64,000 bases of DNA from NCBI RefSeq assembly GCF_004115215.2, contig NC_041751.1, positions 32,937,958-33,001,957 of the forward strand, read 5' to 3'. A program made the translations under genes and the position numbers. The first letter of the stretch is position 1. Every line of letters starts with the position of its first letter. Shown in pieces: positions 53,871-63,459 of this stretch. The notes under the pieces were generated by a model, which did no database searches, was not told where the DNA came from, and was given only the letters and a program-made list of their open reading frames with translations. This stretch comes from Ornithorhynchus anatinus (lineage: Eukaryota; Chordata; Mammalia; Monotremata; Ornithorhynchidae).

Positions 53871-55045
53871 AGTGGAGGCCTTTGGATTTGGCCAGGAGGT
53901 CACCGGTGACCTTCGAGAGGGCCGTTTCGGTGGAGCGGAGGGGACGGAGGCCAGATCGGACGGGGGGAGGTGTCCAGGAGAGCATCGGAGGAGAAGGATT
54001 TGAGACGGCGGCGTAGACGACTCCCTCGGGGAGTTTGGAGAGGAAGGGCCCGGGGGAGACGGGGCGATGACGGGAGCCGTGGGGTCAGTGGAGCGCAGCG
54101 TGGCTCAGCGGGAAGAGCCCGGGCTTGGGAGTCCGAGGTCGTGGGTTCGAATCCCGGCTCTGGCGCCCGTCAGCTGGGTGACTGTGGGCAAGTCACTTCA
54201 CTTCTCTGGGCCTCAGTTACCTCATCTGGAAAATGGGGATTAGAACCGCGAGCCCCCCGTGGGACGACCTGCTCACCCTGCATCTACCCCAGCGCTTAGG
54301 ACGGTGCTCCGCACGCAGTAAGCGCTTCACAGATACCAGTATTATCATCATTATCATCGTTCTCGACTGCGTCTCGAACGGTCAGATTTCATCCAGCCAA
54401 CCCACAGAGCAACAGGACGCCGTCACGGCCGATCGATTTGCATCCACTTGATCCACTCAACGAAAGGACCGTGTCAGGGACGGTAAACGTTCGTGCGCTT
54501 AATCAACCGTATAGTAGACGTTCATAGACGACCAATTATTTATTCACAGTAATGCCTGTCTCCCGCTCTAGACCGTCAGCTCGTTTCGGTTGACGCGGAG
54601 GTGGGCAGGCAACCACTGGAGGTTTTGGAGGAGCGGGGCGACGTGGCCCACAGAGTTTCTGTAGGAAGATGATCTGGGCAGCAGAGCGCCGTGGGCAGGG
54701 AACGTCCGTTTATTCATCCTCTCCCAAGCGCTTAGCACAGTGCTTCGGACACCGTAATCGCCCCCTAATAACGGTGGTCTCTGTTGAACGCCTACTATGT
54801 GCCCAGCACTGTTCTGAGCGCTGAGCACTGAATACGACGGAACGAATCTCCCCGCCGCCGTTGTGGGCGGGGGAGGCGTCTGTTCAGTCTTCGGTCGTCC
54901 TCTCCCCAAGCGCTCAGCGCAGTGTTTTGGACACAGCAAGCGCTCGGCCGGGAGCAGGAAATGCGTTTGACGTTAGAGTATCTCTTCTTCCAAGTGCTTC
55001 GTACAGGGCTTCGCACACAGTAAGCACGCCGTAAATACGATGGAT
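53870..55045. repeat. Mon-1, L2 ends and unassigned DNA
   Basis: 53870-54085 is G/A-rich and unassigned. A full Mon-1 lies at 54098-54355 (+) with a ggttcgaatcccggc head. L2-type ends follow at about 54530-54775, 54775-54850 and 54855-55045, the last running into the tetranucleotide array. Confidence 0.65.
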
Positions 55046-56085
55046 CAAATGCGATCGAACGAATGAAATGTGATTGGTCGAATGGGTGGAATGTGATTGA
55101 TCGAATGAATGAAATGTGACTGGTCAAATGGATGGAATGCAAGGTTGAGTGAATGAATGAATGAAATACAGTAGAATGAATGAGCGAAAACGGATGAATG
55201 AAATACGGCCGAAGGAATGAAATACAATAGAATGAATTATGATGGAATGAATGAATGAAATACGGCCGAAGGAATGAAATACAATAGAATGAATTATGAT
55301 GGAATGAATGAATGAAATACGAATGAATGAATGAATGAATGAATGAAATGCGATTGATCGAATGAATGACTGAAATATGATTGAATGAATGAAATACATT
55401 CAGATGAATTAATTACGATTGAACGAATGATTGAAATGTGATTGAATGAAGGAACTATGATTGAGTGAACGAATGAAATACGGCTGAACGAATGAATGAA
55501 ATATGATTGAATGAATTACAATCGAATGAATGAATAGATGGGAGGGAACGAATGACACACGAGTGAGTGAATGAATGAATGAAATACGATCGAATGAATT
55601 GTGATTGAATGAATGAATGACACGGGAGGGAATGAACGAAATACGATCGAATAAACGAATTGTGATAAATGAACGACCTGGGAGGGAATTAATGGAATAC
55701 GATGACTGAATGAATGAATGAAATACGCTGGAATGAATGAATGACATGGCAGGGAATGAATGACATACGGTTGAATGAATGAATGAAACACGACCGAATG
55801 AATGAATAGCGATTGAATGAATGAATGACATGGCAAGGAGTGAATTAAATGCGATTGAATGAATTAAATATGACTGAATGACAGAATGAATGGCGACTGA
55901 ACCAATGAATGAATGACATGGGAGGGAATGAATGAAATACGATGAATGAATGAAATAGGAATGAATGAAATACGATGCAACGAACGAATGACTTGGGGGG
56001 AACGAATGAAATACGATGAATGAATGAATGAAATATGACTGACTGAATGAATGGCGATTACTGAGCGAATGACAGGGCAGGGGGC
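55046..56085. repeat. 1 kb GAAT-type array grown from an L2 terminus
   Basis: A degenerate (GAAT)n array is punctuated at irregular intervals by 'gaaatacgat' or 'gaattacgat' segments, which are the last bases of L2 (aataaatacgattgaatgaatg). One near-perfect direct repeat of about 60 bases is visible (55200-55260 and 55260-55320). On the minus strand the array is open as repeated Phe-Ile-His-Ser peptides, a compositional artefact. Confidence 0.85.
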
Positions 56086-56089
56086 GAGC

Positions 56090-56545
56090 GACCGCGCGCG
56101 GCTCCTCAGGAGGCCCTTCCGGCCCCGCCCCTCCCCTCCCCCCTCCCGCGTCACATCCGGTCAGCCCCCCCCCGCCCCCTCCCTCCCCCTCTGGCCGTCT
56201 CCAGCCTCCCCCCCTTCGCGCCCTCCGCGCCCGCTTCCCCCCCGCCGTTTCCAGGCGCCCCCTTCCCCCCCCCCGGCCGTTTCCAGCTTCCCCTCCTCGC
56301 TCCTTCCGGCCCCGCCCGCGTCCCCCCGGCGGTTTCCAGTCCCCCCCCCCCCCGGCTCTTCGGGGCTTGGGGGCGGGCGCCCCGCGGGCCCCTGGCCGTT
56401 TCCAGGCTCCCCGCCCGCGCTCCTTCCGGCCCCTCCCGCCCGCGCGCGCGCGGTTCCTCCGGGCGACCACCGAGGCGGCGGCGCGTGCGGCGGCCTAGAG
56501 CGGCCCGGAAGTAGCGTCCGGCGGCCGGAGGCCCCTCGCGGCCCG
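56090..56545 (+). promoter_or_regulatory. CpG-island promoter and non-coding first exon of the KRAB zinc-finger gene
   Basis: This is CpG-dense sequence without a TATA box. An ETS-type CCCGGAAGT lies at about 56504-56512, close to the inferred first exon, which ends at 56545 with donor CCG/gtgagg. The motif order CGGAAGT then GTCCGG also occurs at the SCAN gene start (15931-15945). Confidence 0.55.
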
Positions 56546-56689
56546 GTGAGGGGGCGCCCGGGCCCGGGTCCGGGCGGGGGGGGGGGGGGGGAGAGGGGAG
56601 GAGGGGGGGAGGGGAAGGGAGGGGCCCTAAGCCCTGCGCTGAGCGCTGGGGCCGCCGCGAGGCCATGGGGGGCGGAAGGGGCAGGCCCG

Positions 56690-57640
56690 GGGCCGGATTA
56701 GAACCCAGCTCCTCCGCCCTCCCCCCCGGGTGGGATCGGAACCCAGGACCCCCGGGGCCCGGAGGCCGCGTGACTCCCCAAGGTCGCGCGGCGGGCCGGG
56801 GCCGGATTCGAACCCGGCTCCCGGAGGGTCTGCCCGCCAGGCCCCGCGACTCGGGCAAGGTCACCCGGCGGGCCGGGGCGGGATTCGAACCCAGGCCCTC
56901 CGGGGGGGTGGGGGGGGAGGGGGTCCGGCCACGAGGCCCCGTGACTTGCTCAAGGTCACCCGGCGGGCCGGGGCGGGATTCGAACCCAGGCCCTCCGGCT
57001 CCCGAGCCCGGGCTTCATCCGTCGGGGACGTGACGCGCCCAAGGTCACACGGCACACTGGCAGCGGGGGCGGGATTGGAACTCAGGACCTCGGGCTCCCA
57101 AGCCCGCGCTTCGTTCCTGCGATCGCACTCACGGAGTGCTTACTGTGTGCGGAGCGCTGTGCTGAGCGCCCACTTTATCCATAAGGCTACGGGACTCGCC
57201 CAGGGTCACCCGGCAGATGAGGAGCGGGGGCGGGATTGGAACTCAGGACCTCGGGCTCCCAAACCCGGGCTCTGTGCCTACGATCGTCCTTAGCGAGGGC
57301 TTACCGTGTGCGGAGCGCTGTGCTGAGCGCTGACTTGCCATCCATGAAGGTACGGGACTCGCCCAAGGTCACCCGGCGGAGCGGGAGCGGAGGCGGGATT
57401 GGAACCCAGCACCTCCGGCTCCCGAGCCCGGGCTTCGGCCCTTGGATGGCCCTCATCGAGTGCCTACCGTGTGCGCAGCGCTGTGCTGAGCGCCCGCTTT
57501 ATCCGTGAAGACGCGGGACTCGCCCAGGGTCGCCCGGCAGAGCGGGAGCGGAGCCGGGATTAGAACCCGGGTCCCCCGGGCCCTAGCCACGAGGCCGTGT
57601 GACTCATCCAAGGCCACCCAGCAGACCGGTAGCCGAGCTG
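56690..57640 (-). repeat. Mon-1 head minisatellite, with embedded L2 termini
   Basis: The first five units (about 56690-57030, period roughly 75-100 bases) consist only of the Mon-1 head and body segment: 'ctcaaggtcacccggcgg', 'gggcgggattcgaacccagg', 'ctccggctcccgagcccg'. Three further units of about 165 bases (57030-57590) have the same segment plus a 55-base L2 terminus (tgcttactgtgtgcggagcg). About nine B-box-like GGATTNGAACCC sites result. It lies in the first intron of the KRAB gene. Confidence 0.8.
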
Positions 57641-58027
57641 GGATCAGGCCGGGGACCGTCCCTCTCGGTGGCCCCGTTCTGCTCTCCGGGCGCTCAGTCC
57701 AGCGCCCCGCACGTAGTAAGCGCCCAACGGAGACGACCGAATAAACCCAGGCCCTCGGCCTCCCGAGCCCGGGCTCCCTCCATCAGGCTACATAATGGAC
57801 CGATGGCGGATGGGGGATTAGAACCCAAGACCTCCGACCCGCGAGCCCGGCCTCTCGCCACCGAGCCTCGCTGCTTCTCGCGTGACGTAGCGAGCGCCTC
57901 CCTCGGGCGCCACATCGGACCCCCCCCCCCCCACCCCGAGGGACGGGGGCCCCGTCTAATCCCCACCTCTGTATTCTTCTTTCCAGCGCTCAGTACGGCG
58001 TCCCGCCCCCAGGGCCGGCCGAACCCG

Positions 58028-60304
58028 ATGACCACTAAGGACGGCGCGGCGGGAAGTCCCGACCGAATGGATCCCGTGAGTCACTCTTGGTCCTTTCCTT
58101 CCTTCCTCCCCTCCGCTCGCGTGAGGCCGGCGGAGCGCCGGGGACGTTCCGGGCCCCGTCGCCCGTGCTGGACGTGGCCCGCGCCGTACCGAGCGCTGGG
58201 GCGGGGGGCGGGGGGGATGGAGGCGAAGCGTCCGGGCGCCGGGTACGGCGCCCCGCACGTGGCGAGCGCTCGAGGCCGGGGTCTCGCTCCGGGACGCGAC
58301 GGGGGTGGGATCGGGCCCCGGGCCCCGGGCCGCGCCCCGCGCCAGATGACCCCCCCGCTCCCCGCCCCGTGGCCGCAGGCGGCGTCGAGGACGTCGGAGG
58401 AGGAGGAGGAGGGGGAGGAGGAGGACGGGGCGGCGCCCCTCACCCGGGAGGAGTGGGGACGCCTGGATCCCGCCCAGCGGGACCTCTACAAGGACGTGAT
58501 GCTGCAGAGCTACGGGAACCTCGTCGCCCTGGGTAACGGGGGCGCCGGGCGGGGCGGCGGGGGGTCCGGCCTCGGTCTCCCGGCGGGGGCGGGGGTCCCC
58601 TTCCCCGCCGGCCAAGCGCGGCGTCCGCTCCCCGAACCAGACGTCATCTCCGTGCTGGAGCGAGGGGGAGAGCCGTGGTTCCTCAACTGGCAGCGGGCGG
58701 ACGACGGAGACCCCCCGGGAGACGCCTCCGGAGACCCCTCGGGAGCCGCGGATCCCGCCGGGGACCCCGGCGCAGGTGAGCACCGCCGGTCCGGGGGTCG
58801 GGGCCGATTCGGAGCGGGGGGCGGCGGGGCGGGCGGCCGGATCCGGCCCGGGGAGCCCGCCTGGCTCTTGCGCGGCGTCCGGGCGCCCGCTACGAGACCG
58901 GCGCCGCCCTGAGCGCCGGGCCGCATCCCGGGCGGTCACGCGGACGCCGCGCCCCCGTCGGAGGAGGGAGAGCGGCGATCGGATGGCCGTCTCGGAGATG
59001 GGGGAGACCGGGGCGCCGGGAGGCGACTTTGCGGCGCCGCCCCCGCCCCCGACGGCCCCTCCCCCCGTTTGTCTCGCCAGATGGGGCCGCGGAGGCCCGG
59101 GGCGCCTCGCCGCCGCCCCCCGCCTCGCCGGAGCCGGAGCCGGAGCGCGGCGCCTCGCCGGCGGCCGGGTCGGGGGCGCCCCGGGGCGAGGCGGGCGCGG
59201 GCCGGAGGCCCGGCCGGGCCCCCCGCGGGAGGGCCCCCGGGAGGCGGCGGGCGGCGGGGGGGCCGGGGCGGGGGGCGGCCCGGCCTGCCCCGAGTGCGGG
59301 CGGCCGGCCGGGGCCCCGCGGGGGCCGGGGGCCGGGCCCCGTGCCCCGCCTGCGGCCCGGCCCGGGCCCACCCCTGCCCCGACTGCGGCAAGGCCTTCGC
59401 GCGCGGCGCCTACCTGGCCCAGCACCGCGCCACCCACCGCGGCGAGCGGCCCTTCGGCTGCGGCCAGTGCGGGAAGACCTTCCGCCGCGTCACCCACCTG
59501 GCCCAGCACCGCGCCACGCACACGGAGGACCGGCCCTTCTCCTGCCCGGACTGCGGGCAGGCCTTCCGCCAGCACGCCAACCTGGCGGCCCACCGGCGGA
59601 CCCACACGGGCGAGCGGCCCTACGCCTGCCCGGACTGCGGCAAGGCCTTCGCCACCTCGTCCAGCCTCTTCAAGCACCAGCGCACCCACACCGGCGAGCG
59701 GCCCTTCGCCTGCCCGGACTGCGGCCGGGCCTTCGGCGTCAAGTCCAACCTGGTGCAGCACCTGCGGACGCACACGGGCGAGCGGCCCTACGAGTGCCCG
59801 GCCTGCGAGCAGACCTTCACGGACCGCTCCACGCTGACCCGCCACCGCCGCATCCACAGCGGCGAGAAGCCCTACGCCTGCCCCGACTGCGCCAAGGCCT
59901 TCAGCTGCAGCTCCAGCCTCATCCAGCACCGCCGCATCCACAGCGGCGAGAAGCCCTACGCCTGCCCCGACTGCGCCAAGACCTTCCGCTGCAGCTCCCA
60001 CCTGGTCAAGCACCAGCGCATCCACACCGGCGAGCGGCCCTACGCCTGCCCCGACTGCGGCCGGGCCTTCCGCTGCAGCACCACGCTCATCCAGCACCAG
60101 AAGACGCACACGGGCGAGAAGCCCTACCGCTGCGGACAGTGCCCCAAGGCCTTCGCCTGCAGCTCGGGGCTCATCAAGCACCGCCGCGTCCACGGCGCCG
60201 ACCGCCCCTTCCCCTGCGACCTCTGCGGCCGGGCCTTCGCCACCTGCCCCGCCCTCGCCAAGCACCGCGAGACCCACGCCCCCGCCCCCGCCCCCGCCGA
60301 CTAG
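58028..60304 (+). CDS. KRAB C2H2 zinc-finger protein, 11 fingers; frame break between KRAB and fingers
   Basis: Coding starts at ATG 58028 in an exon 57987-58075 ([16 protein letters not shown]). KRAB A follows in exon 58379-58532, phase 0 to 1: '[20 protein letters not shown]' then '[12 protein letters not shown]'. The usual VTFEDVAV start is replaced by a Glu-rich stretch. KRAB B is in exon 58617-58775 ([16 protein letters not shown]). The finger exon begins near 59081 (acceptor CCAG) and stops with TAG at 60302. It encodes 11 C2H2 fingers from about 59375, with TGERP/SGEKP linkers. Fingers 7-10 carry Cys at helix position -1. From 58775 the phase leads into a frame ([14 protein letters not shown]) that differs from the finger frame, so either short indels in G-runs between 59180 and 59370, or another splice, is needed. 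Alternatively translation starts inside the finger exon. KRAB proteins recruit TRIM28 and repress transcription in the nucleus. Confidence 0.8.
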
Positions 60305-60699
60305 GCGGCCGTCCCGCTCCCCGTCCTGGCGGGCGGGGGGGGGGGGGCCCCGGAGACGGGGGGGCCGGGCGGCGGGGCCGGGATGGGACCCCGGGCCCCC
60401 CCCGGCCCCGACCGTCTCCCCCCGCCGTGTCGCGCCGTCCTCCCGAGGCCCGGGGGGGGGGGCCGAGCGGCCGTTGGACCCGCGGACGAGGAAGCCGGGG
60501 CGCAGAGAGAGCCGGGCCCCGACGGGGGGAGGGACGGGCGGGGGGGGGGGGCGGGGGCGGTTTCCCCGAAGCGGGGAGGGCGCCCGGGGCCCCGCGGGGA
60601 CCGACCGGAGGCCGGCGCTCGGCGCGCGGTCCCCGTCGGGCGGCGGTATCGGCCGAGCGCTCCCTTCGGGCCCCCGGATGCGAGGCCTCGTCGGCCCCC

Positions 60700-60940
60700 G
60701 GGAGGGGGACGTATTTATCCGGCGCTCGCCGTGCGTCCGGCACCGTTCCCCCGGCGCCGCGGGGGACGCGGACGGATCGGGCCGGGGCCGGCGGTCCCCG
60801 TTTTCCGGTCGCCGAGGCCCCGGGGCTGTGGGGTGACTCGCCCCCGCTCTCCCCCCGCCCCCGCGGACGGGCGGCGGGGTGGGGATTCGAACCCGTCCCG
60901 GCGCCCGGGGCCGGGCGCCTCCCCCCCAGGCCTTGCTGCT
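60700..60940 (-). repeat. G+C-shifted Mon-1 SINE in the 3' UTR
   Basis: A reverse copy with 'tttatccggcgctcgccgtg', 'ggtcgccgaggccccggggc', 'gggattcgaacccgtccc' and 'aggccttgctgcttc'. Substitutions are almost all toward G/C. It supplies the end of the KRAB gene's 3' UTR, directly before the poly(A) signal. Confidence 0.6.
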
Positions 60941-60946
60941 TCCCCC

Positions 60947-60952
60947 AATAAA
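60947..60952 (+). terminator. Poly(A) signal AATAAA of the KRAB zinc-finger gene
   Basis: AATAAA lies about 640 bases past the finger-exon stop, at the edge of an inserted Mon-1. It is the first canonical signal downstream of the stop. Confidence 0.6.
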
Positions 60953-60999
60953 CCGGTTACGACACGTATCGGGCGGAAGTTTTTCTTTTCCCCTCCAGC

Positions 61000-61615
61000 C
61001 TCCCCCCTCTCGGTGGCCTCCGCCCCGGCGCTCGGTACGGTCCGCCGTATCCGTCGACCGCTTACGGCGTGCGCGGCGCTGGACTAGACCCCGGGGAGGG
61101 GACGTGATGAGACCCGTCCCCTGCCCGCAGCGAGCTTACGGTCTAGGGGGCGAGACGGTGATTTCAGGAAACGGCAGACGTCGGTCGCATCGGAGCGCTT
61201 ACTGTGTGCGGAAGGCCGGTCCGAGCACTCGGGGGAGGACGTGGTAACGGGCCCCTTCCTCTGCCCGCAGCGAGTTTACGGTCTCGGGGGGGGAGACGTT
61301 AAGTCCCCGCACGGCCGTCGGTACCGTGGGGACGACGCATATTCTTAACACCCGTCCTCAACTCTCGTCCAACGCTCGGCCGAGCGCCTAGCGCGGGTGC
61401 CGCGCGCTCGGCCGGCGCTCGGTAGGTAGCGTCGACGACGGCGATGGATGGAGCGGAGGGGCGACGGTCGTCTCCGGTCCGCGTCTTCCCCGGCCCCGAG
61501 TGATCCGTTTTGGGGTCGGCCTCTCGGGCTCGGTCGGTGGTATTTATCGAGCTCTTGGGGTGTGCCGAACGGCGTGCTGAGCGCGCTTGGGGGAGTACAA
61601 GACCTCCCGCTTGGC
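61000..61615. repeat. G+C-shifted L2 termini
   Basis: Several L2-end phrases are recognisable at about 61025-61165 (-), 61185-61300 (-), 61370-61430 (+) and 61530-61600 (-), for example 'gcttactgtgtgcggaagg' and 'gagtttacggtct'. No gene. Confidence 0.55.
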
Positions 61616-61619
61616 GGAG

Positions 61620-62200
61620 AGAATGAGGGAAAAGGGAGAAAGGAAAAAAAGAGAGTGAAAGAAAAACAGATAAAAAGGAGAGAGAAAGAAAAAGATGGAG
61701 AAAAGAGAGACAATGAAAGAAAGACAAACTGGCGAGAGGGAGAGGGAGGGGAGGAAGGAAGGAAGGAAGGAAGGAAGGAAGGAAGGAAGGAAGGAAGGAA
61801 GGAAGGAAGGAAGGAAGGAAGGAAGGAAGGAAGGAAGGAAGGAAGGGAGAAAAAAGAAAAGGGAGGGAAGGAAGGAAGAAAAAGAAAGAGAAAGAAAAGA
61901 AAGAAAAAGGGAGGGAAGGAAGGAATAGAAAGAAAAAGAAAGGAAGGAGGGAGGGAAGGGAGGGAGGAAGGAAGGAAGGAAAAGAGAAAAAAGAGAAAAG
62001 GGAGGGAAGGAAGGAAGAAAAAGAAAGAGAAAGAAAAGAAAAAGGGAGGGAAGGAAGGAATAGAAAGAAAAAGGAAGGAGGGAGGGAAGGGAGGGAGGGA
62101 AGGAGGGAAGGAGGGAGGGAGGGAGAATGAAAGAAAAAACAGGAGAAAGAAAGTATGAATGAATGAGTGATTGAATGAATGAATGAATGAATGAGGGCTG
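61620..62200 (+). repeat. GGAA microsatellite in a purine-only tract, then GAAT repeat
   Basis: Almost pure A+G on the plus strand over 61625-62150. A perfect (GGAA)23 block occupies about 61753-61844. Two partly repeated blocks of 'agaaaaagaaagagaaag' with 'gggagggaaggaaggaa' follow (near 61860-61930 and 61985-62070). It ends in (GAAT)n at 62154-62196. Confidence 0.9.
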
Positions 62201-62204
62201 AGGT

Positions 62205-62420
62205 CGCCGCCCAGCGCCCCCTCCCGCCCGGGAAGCGGCGGCGCAGGCCCTTCCGTCCCCTCGCCTCCTCCTCCCCGGGCGGAGCGGCGGCGCGCTGGCC
62301 GCCGCAAGGGGCCGCTCTAGGCGGGCGGGAGGACCCGCCTCTCGTTGGTCGTTGGCAGCTGTTCCTCTCCCTTCCCCCTTCCCCCTCCCTCCTCCCTCCC
62401 CCCTCCCGCCCCCCGGCCAT
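62205..62420. other. Short CpG-rich segment
   Basis: G+C-rich sequence with a possible GTTGGTCGTTGG and C/T-rich flank. No exon or domain identified. Confidence 0.3.
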
Positions 62421-62424
62421 TTGC

Positions 62425-63455
62425 CCGCCGTGTGACCTCGGACAAGTCACTTTACTCCTCTGGGGCCTCAGTCCCCTCACCTGGAAAAGAGCGATGGAGA
62501 CTCTGTGGGCCCCAAGGGGGACCGAGGGCTGGCTCCGGCCTGATGAGCAAGCGCTTACAACAGCGCTTGGCACCTACTAAGTGCTTAATAATAACGATAA
62601 TTAATTCTGAACAATCATTAAGCGCCTCGCCCGCTGGCCGACCTCGGGCTCGGGAGTCAGAGGTCGTGGGTCCCAATCCCGCCTCGGCCACTTGTCCGCT
62701 GGGTGACCTTGGGCCGGTCACTTCACTCCTCTGGGCCTCAGTGACCTCATCTGGAAAAGGGGGATGGAGACCGGGAGCCCCAAGGCGGGGGGGACACCAG
62801 GGCTGGGTGCGACCCGATTAGCAGGCGCTTAGAACGGTGCTCGGCACATTTTAAGTGCTTAATGATGACAATGATGAATTATTCCCAGTTATCGAGCACC
62901 TCCTAACGTATCGGTCAAGCGCTTACTATGTGCCGGGCCCCGTCCACCAGTCGATCAGGTTGGACACCGTCCCCCTTGGACCGATGAGGTCACCCGGGGC
63001 CCAGAGACGCGAAGTGGCCTGGCCAAAGTCGCGCATCCATCCATTCGGTAGTATTTATGGAGCGCCTACTGTGTGCGGAGCACCGGACCGAGCGCTTGGA
63101 GAGGACAGGCCGGCAAGGGGCGGAGGCGGGATTAGAACCCACGACTCCGACCCCCCCCCCCAGGCCCGGGCTCTTTCCACTGAGCCCCGCCGCCGCTCTC
63201 GCGGAGGACGGCGACTCCCCCTCCAAAGACGGCGACTCCCCTCTCAGAGCCTTCGGAAGCCGTGGGTTCGAATCCCGGCTCTGCCACTCGTCAGCCGTGT
63301 GACCGCGGGCGGGTCGCTTGGCTTCTCGGGGCCGCGGTTCCCTCATCTGGAAAATGGGGATGGAGACCGGGAGCCTCACGTGGGGACCCCGTGTCTCCCC
63401 CCCCCGGCGCTTAGAACGTAGTAAGCGCTTAACAGATACCGACGTTCTCATTCTC
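62425..63455. repeat. Mon-1 SINE cluster
   Basis: Partial and full copies at 62425-62600 (+), 62640-62875 (+), 62895-63190 (-) and 63255-63455 (+). The minus copy contains an L2 terminus of about 75 bases (63035-63110) in its body. A 26-base direct repeat 'ggcgactccccctc'-like pair lies at 63207-63243. Confidence 0.75.
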
Positions 63456-63459
63456 GAAG

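Noticed and set aside
55409-56470. A 353-codon frame with repeated Phe-Ile-His-Ser peptides
   Set aside because: It is the reverse strand of the GAAT array; the periodic peptide is a by-product of the repeat.
61299-62573. A 424-codon Phe/Leu/Pro/Ser frame on the minus strand
   Set aside because: It is complementary to the GGAA purine tract; low complexity and no start context.
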